DNA of 22,534 bases, from positions 1 through 22,534 of IMG/VR virus record IMGVR_UViG_3300035204_000803. One strand, written 5' to 3'. The notes below the pieces were generated by a model. The model saw only the letters and a program-made list of their open reading frames with translations, did not search any database and had not been told where the DNA came from. A program made the translations under genes and the position numbers. Of the stretch, positions 1 through 7,975 are shown piece after piece; positions within the stretch are counted from its first letter, which is position 1, and each line of letters begins with the position of its first letter. The stretch is from a virus.

Positions 1-438
1 TGATTGAATTGGATCTATGATTCTCTCTACGAAATTACAGGTTAGAATGAACCTACAATGTTTACTAAATGTTTCCATTAAATTTCTTAATGCAGCTTGG
101 GCATTTGGTGTAATATAATCACACTCGTCCAAGATAATCACTTTCATATCTTGAAATCCAAGTGTTGAGGCAAAGTTCTTAACTTTCTCTCTCACTACTT
201 CTACACTATTTTCATCTGATGCATTAATATATAGATAATCACAATCTATATTCTTAACTAATAATTTAGCGAGAGTGGTCTTACCTGTACCTGCCCTTCC
301 AAACAACAAAAGGTGTGGTAAGTCTCCACTCTCCAAATAGACCTCAACCTTACTTTTTAGATGTTCATTTCCAATGTAAGTGTCAAGGTTTGAAGGACGG
401 TACTTTTCTACCCATAAACTATTTTTAATTTCTTCCAT
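1..438 (-). CDS. 44: Sliding-clamp loader large subunit, AAA+ ATPase (gp44-like), 3' end missing
   Basis: ATP-driven loader that opens the sliding clamp and places it on primer-template DNA; it acts in the cytoplasm with a small subunit not seen here. Only the first 146 residues are in the window. The N-terminus reads WVEKYRP, typical of clamp-loader/RFC subunits. Walker A is GRAGTGKT at residues 47-54, and Walker B is ILDECD with D104/E105, so the DExD box is DECD. LTCNF near residue 130 fits the sensor-1 strand. The ATG overlaps the stop of the upstream methyltransferase-like gene by one base (TAATG), which supports both the start and translational coupling. The frame is open to the window edge. 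The family call is firm; the T4 symbol is by similarity of type and context. Confidence 0.93.
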   Translation of the reverse strand, partial: MEEIKNSLWVEKYRPSNLDTYIGNEHLKSKVEVYLESGDLPHLLLFGRAGTGKTTLAKLLVKNIDCDYLYINASDENSVEVVREKVKNFASTLGFQDMKVIILDECDYITPNAQAALRNLMETFSKHCRFILTCNFVERIIDPIQS

Positions 439-1685
439 TATAACTTTTTCCATATCCAAATTGGTTCACAAAATGTTTTTCCGTTTGTTTCTTGTGCTAA
501 TTGTAATGATTCTTCTGTAAACCTATTATCCGAAGCTGTTCCAGCTCCACCACTATTTGGTCTCTGTGCCATTTCCATTCCAATACAACCTTGATATTCT
601 GAATCGTGGAATGTAGATAAAAAATCATTCATAGGATTACAAATCTCTAACCACTTTTTTCCATGTGAATTTAATCTCTTTTGTTTTGCTCCACTACTAG
701 CATAAACATCAGATATATTCACTAATAAATATCCACCATTCTTAATAGAAACCCATAATTTTTTTAAAGTTTTCTGTAAAAACTTCTCGTTCCACTCATC
801 GATGGTTTTATATCTTACCCAACTTTGAGTATCATCATAACTATATCTCTCAACTCCAAAATATGGTGGTGATGTAAATACAGTATCAAACATATCTTCA
901 TATTCTTTATAATTAACATCTTCTGCTGGTGATTCAATAAATTCACAATCCTTATCTACTTCAAAAAACATATTTCTATGTATATTATAGAAATCTTTTT
1001 GTTCCTTGTATATCGGATGATTTTCTTTTCGTGGGTCTATTCCAAGATAATATTTACCTGTTTCACTACCATAGAATCCTGCCAATCTATCACCCCAACC
1101 TGCACTAAAATCTAATATATTCTCACTACCTAACTTATCATATAATACTTTTGCCACATTTGGTTTAAACTGAGAACAAATATACTTTCTCAATCCAATC
1201 ATTGTTCTCAACACACTACGGTTTATTTTAGGTAATTTTAAAGTATAGGCTGCTCCCATCAAACTCGTCATAAACTTTTCAGTTTTCCAAGTTCTTTCTG
1301 GACCTGGAGCAATAGTTCCATCTACACTCCACCTATTCTTTTGTTGAAAATAATTACTTGAACTATTTCCTGTATTGATTCGTCTGAAGTATTGTTGTTT
1401 ACCTTGAAAAGATAAATCATATTTATATTCTGAACCTTCTCGAGCAAACCAAGTTCCCTCAACTAAAATTTCATTATGTCTCATACCTTTTAACTTCATC
1501 AAGTCCTTGTAGGCATCATTCTCTGAAATTAGAGCGTACGGTATCTCATAAGTCATTGCAACTTTTGCAAGACTTTCCTTGACATCTTGTTTGTCAAATG
1601 TTTCTTTTATGTACTTCCATTCTCCTTCATCAATTGAAAGATATGGTTTCATATTTAAGAATTTGTCAAAATACTCTAAATACAC
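438..1685 (-). CDS. DNA methyltransferase-like protein (N4/N6 class, SPPY motif)
   Basis: Predicted SAM-dependent methyltransferase of 415 aa. Residues 191-198 (LDFSAGWG) fit the SAM-binding motif I, followed by LGIDPR. Residues 272-275 are SPPY, the catalytic motif IV of amino-methylating (N4-cytosine or N6-adenine) DNA methylases. GGYLLVNISD follows as a later core strand. The N-terminal 180 residues are not recognised and could bind the target. The protein resembles the gene at 11506-12603 along most of its length, so the two look like paralogues. The start is GTG at 1685, one base after the clamp stop; a later ATG (residue 12, position 1652) is possible, since neither has a strong ribosome site. 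It lies between clamp and clamp-loader genes. No restriction partner is visible, so modification of phage DNA or a non-DNA substrate are both open. Confidence 0.8.
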   Translation of the reverse strand: MYLEYFDKFLNMKPYLSIDEGEWKYIKETFDKQDVKESLAKVAMTYEIPYALISENDAYKDLMKLKGMRHNEILVEGTWFAREGSEYKYDLSFQGKQQYFRRINTGNSSSNYFQQKNRWSVDGTIAPGPERTWKTEKFMTSLMGAAYTLKLPKINRSVLRTMIGLRKYICSQFKPNVAKVLYDKLGSENILDFSAGWGDRLAGFYGSETGKYYLGIDPRKENHPIYKEQKDFYNIHRNMFFEVDKDCEFIESPAEDVNYKEYEDMFDTVFTSPPYFGVERYSYDDTQSWVRYKTIDEWNEKFLQKTLKKLWVSIKNGGYLLVNISDVYASSGAKQKRLNSHGKKWLEICNPMNDFLSTFHDSEYQGCIGMEMAQRPNSGGAGTASDNRFTEESLQLAQETNGKTFCEPIWIWKKL

Positions 1686-1686
1686 C

Positions 1687-2418
1687 TTAACTTACTTGTT
1701 GTGTTGCCACTAAGTAATATTCTGATTTGTATTCATCCACATTGAAGTTTATTTTACTCAAACCTGATTTACTGATTTTCAATGAAGCATTTGTACACTC
1801 TTTATTTGCACTTAATATATTTGCAAACATTGTAGCGTTAAATGAGATTGGTTCAAGTTCAACATATTTTTCAACTTCAACTGGAATTGTAATACGATTA
1901 CTTGCAACATTACTATAACCTATAACAACACTAACCTTTCCATCTTTAGTTATTATTGTAAATGACTCACTATCCGTAAGAGCACCCTTACCCATAATGA
2001 ATGTGTTTATAAAGTAAGAATTTACTTTAATATCTAAATCAAATTCACTTGGTAAGTTTTTCAATGCTGGTGGTGTTGGTATAACACTTAAATCACTCAA
2101 CATATACTTTGATTTAGTATTGTATTTAGTATCTGTCATATCAATACTAATAAACTTATCACCTGAAGATGTTAATTTAAATTCAACATCATCACTTAAA
2201 ACTGATAATAGTGCTACAAGTTGTGGTGTATTATAGACACCTAATTCTGATGGATCAACTCCTGAGAATTTATCTACTAATACACTACCAACAACTGATT
2301 TATCACCTGAGATAAACCTTGTTGACAACTTTGTACCATCACTAACCCACTTAACAGATTTTATTTCTCCACCAAGTGCGTATTTATTAATATATCTAAT
2401 TAGTTGTGTTTTATTCAT
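1687..2418 (-). CDS. 45: DNA polymerase sliding clamp (gp45-like)
   Basis: Processivity factor expected to form a trimeric ring around DNA and tether the polymerase. It is 243 aa, close to T4 gp45 (228 aa). Clues are the position between the polymerase and clamp-loader genes, the N-terminal helix followed by alternating beta strands, and the segment YNTPQLVALLSVL, which fits the hydrophobic helix of gp45-type clamps. There are no cofactor motifs, as expected. The start is ATG with AAAGG two bases upstream and AAGGAA nine bases upstream. A TTGAAC/TATATA promoter-like pair lies in the 59-nt gap before it. The polymerase encoded next door ends in a PIP-box-like tail that would dock on this ring. 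The identification rests on sequence feel plus gene order; no single residue is diagnostic. Confidence 0.87.
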   Translation of the reverse strand: MNKTQLIRYINKYALGGEIKSVKWVSDGTKLSTRFISGDKSVVGSVLVDKFSGVDPSELGVYNTPQLVALLSVLSDDVEFKLTSSGDKFISIDMTDTKYNTKSKYMLSDLSVIPTPPALKNLPSEFDLDIKVNSYFINTFIMGKGALTDSESFTIITKDGKVSVVIGYSNVASNRITIPVEVEKYVELEPISFNATMFANILSANKECTNASLKISKSGLSKINFNVDEYKSEYYLVATQQVS

Positions 2419-2446
2419 AACCTTTTGTTCCTTATATTATTGTTCC

Positions 2447-2475
2447 TATATATACATATATATAAAAATGTTCAA
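2447..2475 (-). promoter_or_regulatory. Sigma70-like promoter for the clamp gene
   Basis: On the minus strand TTGAAC (2470-2475) is followed by a 17-nt spacer and TATATA (2447-2452), in the polymerase-clamp gap. The area is very AT-rich, so chance matches are likely. Confidence 0.4.
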
Positions 2476-2477
2476 AA

Positions 2478-4976
2478 TCAAAAAAATCTTTCAATAGATT
2501 GTTGTTGGTCAACTACTGCTTCCCAACCCATACTTTCATAGAACATTCCTATTTTTTTCTTTAAAGCCTGTTCGAACATTCTATTACTATCTATCTTATT
2601 TTTGATTAAATCTAAAATTTCTCTTGGGTCTTCATAACCCTTGTATGCTATGGTATCAAATCCAAACTCATTATCTTTTAAATAAACCCATTTTATTTTA
2701 CTACCATTAGTAATCTTTTCATATTTTCTACCCTCATACCAATAATCTAATAATGAATTATAATTTATAGCCGCCTTAACATGAACTGGTGCACCTTTCT
2801 TATATTTAGCAAATGAACTCTCTTCATCTCTTTCAATATACTTTCCAATACCTTTTACACCGATTGGATTTGCCATAACATCAAAATGTAAATTATTCAT
2901 ATTTCTTTTAAAAATACTAATTCTCTCATCAATCTTTTCTTTTGGTACTTTTGCCAATATATCTTGTAAAACTTGTCCTAATAACTCTTTCATAGCAATA
3001 GCAAAATTACTACGAACTGTATCCAATCCTTTTACTTGTAACTTATTCACTTTTCTACCAGCATCATTAATAATATTTAATCCATATCTTTTCTTAACAA
3101 TAAACAAACCTGTCTTGGCAATAACTTCTTGTTTAATATCAAATACATGGTCATCTATATTCAAAAACTTTTTAGCAAAATAATCATAACTTTGATTTAA
3201 ATAATCTTGTACTTCACCACACACTTCCATAATCCTTTGTGTCATCATTGTTTCTGATAACTTTTCATTTGGATATCTATTCTCAATCAATGGAACTGCG
3301 GATGCGAAAATACTATCAGTATCAATATAAATAACATAATCCTTTTCATCACCCAATTCTTTATTATAAAAATGATTTGTAATCTTCTTACTAAATTTAA
3401 TTAATGATTGACCTGTAAGTGTAGTTGCCTCAGCATTATCAATATCATAAAATCTAAATACTGGTAATCCCAATACACCATATAATGAATTTAACAAAAT
3501 CTTCTGTAAGTATTGTCGTCTATCAAAATATTCTTCTTTCTTTTTATCACCTTGATTGTGAAACTTTTTAACAAGTTTTCTCATCTCAACTCTTTCATTA
3601 AACCACTTTGATAAAAGTGCTGGAATCAATCCTTGTTTATCCGTTCTATACATTATACCATTACTTGATATACTTACTTTTTGATTTTCTAAATAGTCTT
3701 TTAATTCTATTTCAGATAACTTACCTACTTTTTTTCCCTTTCCATTTCTAATTTGATATGTTTGTTGATGATTTGTTTTTATAAAATCTTCTGCTTTCCA
3801 TTCATCAACCTTACCAATCTTTGTTTCTGGTGAAATATTTAAAGAACGAATAACACTTGGATACATTGATGTAATATCTAAATCAAATACCCACTCGTGT
3901 CTTCCTCTTTGTGGGTCTTGTACATAAGCTCCTGCAAATTTATCTTCCAACTTCTTAGGTCTTGGTGGTTTATTAGGTGCCACAACTCCAAGTTTTTTCA
4001 AATAAACCAATATAGCACCCTCTAAATATCTTGAACTCATAAACACATCTTCATATGGTACATGACCAATATGAGCTATACCACGAGCAATATCAATAAA
4101 GTCTAACTTATCATCTAATTCAGCAAGTATTTCAACATCTCGTATATTATATTTAACAAATTCTTTTAAATCTTTTTCATATAAATCATTAAGTGTTCCT
4201 TCATAATCTATCTTTTTCAACCCAACTTCAACTTCACCAATGTAATCTAATCTATAACTTGATTGTTGTATTGGTGAAAACTTTCTATATAAATGTAAAT
4301 AATCCATCTGATTAACACCAGCAATAGTATACTTTTTCTTGTATTCACTATAATAAATTTGTCCAATTGGTGATAACATAGTTGCTACATCTTTACCCAA
4401 TACTCTTACTGCTCTATTATATAGATAAGGAACATCAAAACTATCACTATTCCATCCACTTAATATTGTTGGTTGTATTTCTGAATACTTTCTAAAAAAT
4501 GAAGTTAATAATTCATATTCTGTAGTAAAGAACTCAACTATCTTATCATCTTTTGTATAATTCTGAAGTTGTTTTTTCTCATCCAATACATACGCAAAAT
4601 ATGTTTTAGTTACCTCATCATATAATGCAATTGAAGTTATCTTGTTTGGAGCTTTCATTGGATCAGGAAATCCATCGGTAACTTCAACCTCAATATCAAA
4701 AAATACTTTTCTATGTCCTACTGATACTTCATCTGAATCTGTATATTGGTCAACTAAAAATCTTGTAGGAATGGGAACATCACTTTCGTGTAATCCAGGA
4801 GTTTTATCTTCCCATTTAAAAATCTTTTTAACTTTATCACCATCAAGTGTAAAGTGTTGTCCTGTTGAATTTTTTATATAAGCGTACTTTTTATATGGGA
4901 TTATAAGATAACCCCTTTTATCATCCCAAAGATGAATTTTTTGTCTTTTAACTTCGAAATAAATCGATTGATACAA
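2478..4976 (-). CDS. 43: Replicative DNA polymerase, family B (gp43-like)
   Basis: Replicates the phage genome and proofreads with a 3'-5' exonuclease; 832 aa against 898 in T4. Exonuclease motifs are in order: FFDIE (D94/E96), SGWNSDSFD (N176, D181) and YNIRD (Y276, D280). Polymerase motif A is DITSMYPS (D367), motif B is KILLNSLYG, and motif C is YIDTDS. All catalytic residues are present, so it should be active. The last eight residues, QQSIERFF, match a PIP box (Q-x-x-I-x-x-F-F) that would bind the sliding clamp. The frame starts at TTG (4976) with GGAG ten bases upstream; no in-frame ATG occurs nearby, and the promoter at 5006-5035 places the transcript start just ahead. Clamp and clamp-loader genes follow on the same strand. 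Confidence 0.97.
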   Translation of the reverse strand: MYQSIYFEVKRQKIHLWDDKRGYLIIPYKKYAYIKNSTGQHFTLDGDKVKKIFKWEDKTPGLHESDVPIPTRFLVDQYTDSDEVSVGHRKVFFDIEVEVTDGFPDPMKAPNKITSIALYDEVTKTYFAYVLDEKKQLQNYTKDDKIVEFFTTEYELLTSFFRKYSEIQPTILSGWNSDSFDVPYLYNRAVRVLGKDVATMLSPIGQIYYSEYKKKYTIAGVNQMDYLHLYRKFSPIQQSSYRLDYIGEVEVGLKKIDYEGTLNDLYEKDLKEFVKYNIRDVEILAELDDKLDFIDIARGIAHIGHVPYEDVFMSSRYLEGAILVYLKKLGVVAPNKPPRPKKLEDKFAGAYVQDPQRGRHEWVFDLDITSMYPSVIRSLNISPETKIGKVDEWKAEDFIKTNHQQTYQIRNGKGKKVGKLSEIELKDYLENQKVSISSNGIMYRTDKQGLIPALLSKWFNERVEMRKLVKKFHNQGDKKKEEYFDRRQYLQKILLNSLYGVLGLPVFRFYDIDNAEATTLTGQSLIKFSKKITNHFYNKELGDEKDYVIYIDTDSIFASAVPLIENRYPNEKLSETMMTQRIMEVCGEVQDYLNQSYDYFAKKFLNIDDHVFDIKQEVIAKTGLFIVKKRYGLNIINDAGRKVNKLQVKGLDTVRSNFAIAMKELLGQVLQDILAKVPKEKIDERISIFKRNMNNLHFDVMANPIGVKGIGKYIERDEESSFAKYKKGAPVHVKAAINYNSLLDYWYEGRKYEKITNGSKIKWVYLKDNEFGFDTIAYKGYEDPREILDLIKNKIDSNRMFEQALKKKIGMFYESMGWEAVVDQQQSIERFF

Positions 4977-5005
4977 CCTTGTAATTCTCCAATTTAATGT
5001 GTATT

Positions 5006-5035
5006 AATATAACAACAAAACTCTATACGAGTCAA
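5006..5035 (-). promoter_or_regulatory. Promoter for the family B polymerase gene
   Basis: The minus strand carries TTGACT (5030-5035), an 18-nt spacer and TATATT (5006-5011), about 30 nt before the TTG start of the polymerase. It is preceded by GC to give GCTTGACT, an extended -35 word also found at the promoters at 16761-16790 and 17063-17091. This fits recognition by the host housekeeping sigma factor. Confidence 0.7.
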
Positions 5036-5052
5036 GCCTTTTTTTAAGTAGA

Positions 5053-5079
5053 AGGGGGATAATATTGCACTATCCCCCT
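5053..5079 (-). terminator. Terminator-like hairpin after the TonB-dependent receptor gene
   Basis: A perfect 9-bp stem (AGGGGGATA / TATCCCCCT, loop 5062-5070) begins 11 nt past the receptor stop codon. It is very GC-rich for this genome. The following minus-strand bases are pyrimidine-rich (TTCTACTT) rather than a true U tract, so it may terminate weakly, or protect the 3' end of the mRNA. Confidence 0.6.
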
Positions 5080-5089
5080 AAATACTATT

Positions 5090-7897
5090 TTAGAAATTAA
5101 CACTTAACCCTAAGTTAAAGTATCTTGGTGTACCAAGAAATACTTCAGCGTTATGTGCTGCGTGTACTTTATCTCCGTAACTGTTGTATTGACTATGATC
5201 AACAGCGTCTTGTACATATACTTCATCCAATGCGTTAAACACATGAGCGAATAAAGATATATCATATCCACTAATTGGTAGTTGATATGAAGCATGTAAA
5301 TCCACCTTAGAATATCCAGGTGCCATCCATACTTGTTCTCTGTCTGCATCTTCATCTGAACCATCATACTCACGAGCATCTGGACTCCAATCACTATAGT
5401 TCTTTTCATAAGAATTCCATAGTGCTTGAATTGCTAATCCCTTTACAGGTGTAATGGTAGCACCAAGTGCATATGATGTTTGTGGCATATCACCAACATA
5501 CAATCCGTTAAGAGCATATTGATAATCTGTAGCGGTTAAACCTGTTACATTACCGTTTTCATCATATTCATTTGATTGATACTTTCCATTAGCATCACCA
5601 TCAAACTTCCAAGTACCAAGACTTATTGCCGCATCTAAACGAACCATCTTGTGTAATTGTGTAGAAGCTTCTACTTCTAAACCTTGATGTTTTTGGTTAA
5701 TACCTGTTAAGAAAATAACATCAGTATCTCCTGAATCACCTTGTCCTGTAGTTACTGCTTTAGTAAGGTTTCTGTCTTTCCAATCTGTATTGTATATATT
5801 TGCTTTAACAGCAAATTTATCAGAACTGAAATTAACACCCGCTTCTGTACTAATGTATTTCTCATTATTTGGATCAGAAGCAACCGTACCATCATAGTAA
5901 ATTACATTGTCCATGATTGGTGGTTTCTCAACATATCCAATATTACCAAAAAGACTAACATTGTCATCTATGTCGTACATTGCTCCACCTTTAAATTGCA
6001 TCGTATAGATAGCATCAGCTTCTATAACTTCATTTGCAACTGTAAAGTGATCTTGGTAAGAATACTTAATACTCGATAATCCACCCATACCATATAGATT
6101 TAAATTATCTTTTGTATAATTACCTTGAACAAATGTACCTAACCAATCAACTGTTGTTGAGTTATGATAAGCGATTATATCACCTAAACCAACTCTTTTA
6201 CCATCAGGTGAGTTGTCATCAGCGTAATCCATATAGTAATCACCACCCATCAAATCACGAACTTCACGAGCGTGTTCGATTCCAGCAGTTCTCCAATCAA
6301 TACCTACTTGTAATTTTAACGCATCACTAATATCGTAATTAAGTTTAGAAATTACACCATAAGTATTTTGACGATTGATACTATTTCTTAGAATACCAAC
6401 TGATTGATTATTACCTTCACCATGTGTTCTTGGAAGTGCTCTTTTATCAACATATACTGTATCAGAATCACCTGAATTATATGCGATAAGAGTATTCCAA
6501 TCACGAGTCCAGGGAGAGCGACCATAATAGAATTTATAATCTTCTCCACCAAGAACACCATCGGCATCCATAGTAGGAATCCTACCATAAGTACCTGTTC
6601 CACCACCAGAACCACCACTCCAATAAAAGACAGAACTTAAGCTTGTCTTATCATCGATAGTCCAAAAATGGTTTAAGTTAACCAATGGTTTATGAAAGTA
6701 ATTTTCTCTTTCATTTAAGAAGTTGGGATCATGTCTGTCTTGGTTTCCACCACCAAATAGTCCACCAACACCATACATATACCAGTATTGTTTACCTGTA
6801 TATGAAGCATCTACTGGAGACCAGTTTTGGTTAAAGAATCTTCCAACATCTTTGAACTTACCATCTTCACCAAGTGCGGTTTCATCGTATCCATCTATAC
6901 TTGCAGCAAAATCAGCATCATATGCACCAATATTCTGTTTGTATAAATTTTGTCCATGTCTCTGTGGAGCACCAATTGCGTATAATTCCAATCGATGATC
7001 AGAGTTTACTTGATAACTTGAACCTAAATAATAAGCCCAAGCATCTGTCCATGCTTTATCGATGTGTCCATCACCTGTTTTACGAACTACAGTTCCACTT
7101 ATAGCGAATTTATCACCAATAAGTCCTGAATTGTAATTCAATGTGGATTTCAACAATCCACCTGCACCACTTTCCTGTTTAAACTTCCCACCTTTTTCAT
7201 AGGAAGCAGGGTCTGTGATTATGTTTATAGTTCCACCAATGGAAGGGGCAGCTAAATTAACGGCACTTAATCCACGCTGCATCTGGATAGATTGTGCAGC
7301 ATCTGCTACACCATCCCAGTTAGACCAATAGACCCAACCGTTTTCCATATCATTTTGTGGTACTCCGTTTATCATTACTGCTACATTCCTCTGGTTAAAC
7401 CCACGAACATTAATACGGGCATCACCCGCACCACCACCTTGTTGCGTAGCATATACACTCGGTGTAGTATTTAAAGACATTGGTAAGTCTTGTGAACCAA
7501 GACGAAATTCAATTTCTTCTTTACTAACCGTAGTATAAGCAACAGGTGTCTTTTCATCTGCCCTTGAAGCCAAAACCTCAAGTGCGGACATCTCTAAAGC
7601 AGATACTAAAAGTGAGAAGTCTACGGTGCTAGCCGTTCCCTCTACTACTTCAACTTCTACTGTTTGAGATGCATATCCAATTGAAGAAGCTGTAAGTGTA
7701 TAAGTTCCTGCCCCTAAATCAATAGAGTAAGCTCCATCTGCATCCGCAGCTGAACCTAAATCAGTTCCTTCTACAACAACATTAGCTCCTGCCAATGGGT
7801 TCGACTCTGTATCTGTAACAGTTCCGACTACCTGACCATATAGGAACATTGGCATCATCATTGTTAAAAATACAGATATTAGATTATTTTTTTTCAT
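5090..7897 (-). CDS. TonB-dependent outer-membrane receptor
   Basis: Gated beta-barrel that imports a substrate across the host outer membrane using TonB energy; 935 aa. Residues 1-22 form a signal peptide ending LYGQ. Residues 23-97 are a carboxypeptidase-regulatory-like beta-sandwich (GTVTD, SSIGY). The plug spans about 115-230 with RINVRGF, MINGVPQND and GGTINIIT. The rest is an aromatic-rich barrel ending in Phe (LSVNF), the usual sorting signal for barrel assembly. The frame is intact. Start ATG has AGGAG seven bases upstream. It follows the B12-dependent reductase gene by 78 nt, possibly on one transcript, and a hairpin ends the unit. The layout is typical of FCB-group receptors (Bacteroidota, Marinimicrobia). 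The substrate cannot be read; cobalamin, siderophore or glycan uptake, or blocking of rival phages, are all possible. Confidence 0.95.
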   Translation of the reverse strand: MKKNNLISVFLTMMMPMFLYGQVVGTVTDTESNPLAGANVVVEGTDLGSAADADGAYSIDLGAGTYTLTASSIGYASQTVEVEVVEGTASTVDFSLLVSALEMSALEVLASRADEKTPVAYTTVSKEEIEFRLGSQDLPMSLNTTPSVYATQQGGGAGDARINVRGFNQRNVAVMINGVPQNDMENGWVYWSNWDGVADAAQSIQMQRGLSAVNLAAPSIGGTINIITDPASYEKGGKFKQESGAGGLLKSTLNYNSGLIGDKFAISGTVVRKTGDGHIDKAWTDAWAYYLGSSYQVNSDHRLELYAIGAPQRHGQNLYKQNIGAYDADFAASIDGYDETALGEDGKFKDVGRFFNQNWSPVDASYTGKQYWYMYGVGGLFGGGNQDRHDPNFLNERENYFHKPLVNLNHFWTIDDKTSLSSVFYWSGGSGGGTGTYGRIPTMDADGVLGGEDYKFYYGRSPWTRDWNTLIAYNSGDSDTVYVDKRALPRTHGEGNNQSVGILRNSINRQNTYGVISKLNYDISDALKLQVGIDWRTAGIEHAREVRDLMGGDYYMDYADDNSPDGKRVGLGDIIAYHNSTTVDWLGTFVQGNYTKDNLNLYGMGGLSSIKYSYQDHFTVANEVIEADAIYTMQFKGGAMYDIDDNVSLFGNIGYVEKPPIMDNVIYYDGTVASDPNNEKYISTEAGVNFSSDKFAVKANIYNTDWKDRNLTKAVTTGQGDSGDTDVIFLTGINQKHQGLEVEASTQLHKMVRLDAAISLGTWKFDGDANGKYQSNEYDENGNVTGLTATDYQYALNGLYVGDMPQTSYALGATITPVKGLAIQALWNSYEKNYSDWSPDAREYDGSDEDADREQVWMAPGYSKVDLHASYQLPISGYDISLFAHVFNALDEVYVQDAVDHSQYNSYGDKVHAAHNAEVFLGTPRYFNLGLSVNF

Positions 7898-7924
7898 TTA
7901 TAATCTCCTCTGTTTGTTTGTTTG

Positions 7925-7950
7925 AGACACATTTTTTCATAGGTGTGTCT
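7925..7950 (-). promoter_or_regulatory. Hairpin in the receptor leader
   Basis: Perfect 7-bp inverted repeat AGACACA/TGTGTCT around a 12-nt loop, between the reductase stop and the receptor ribosome-binding site. It could be a processing or weak attenuation element. The 78-nt gap is too short for a standard cobalamin riboswitch, and I see no B12 box. Confidence 0.4.
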
Positions 7951-7975
7951 ACTGCCTATTCGGGTATGTGAAATC

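Noticed and set aside
5110-5409. 99-codon frame overlapping the receptor gene on the same strand
   Set aside because: Different frame of a well-supported receptor C-terminus, with no ribosome site and no family features.
7898-7975. Cobalamin riboswitch between the B12-dependent reductase and the receptor
   Set aside because: The gap is only 78 nt. It has one hairpin but no recognisable B12 box or multi-stem core. Not excluded for an unknown short class, but not supported.
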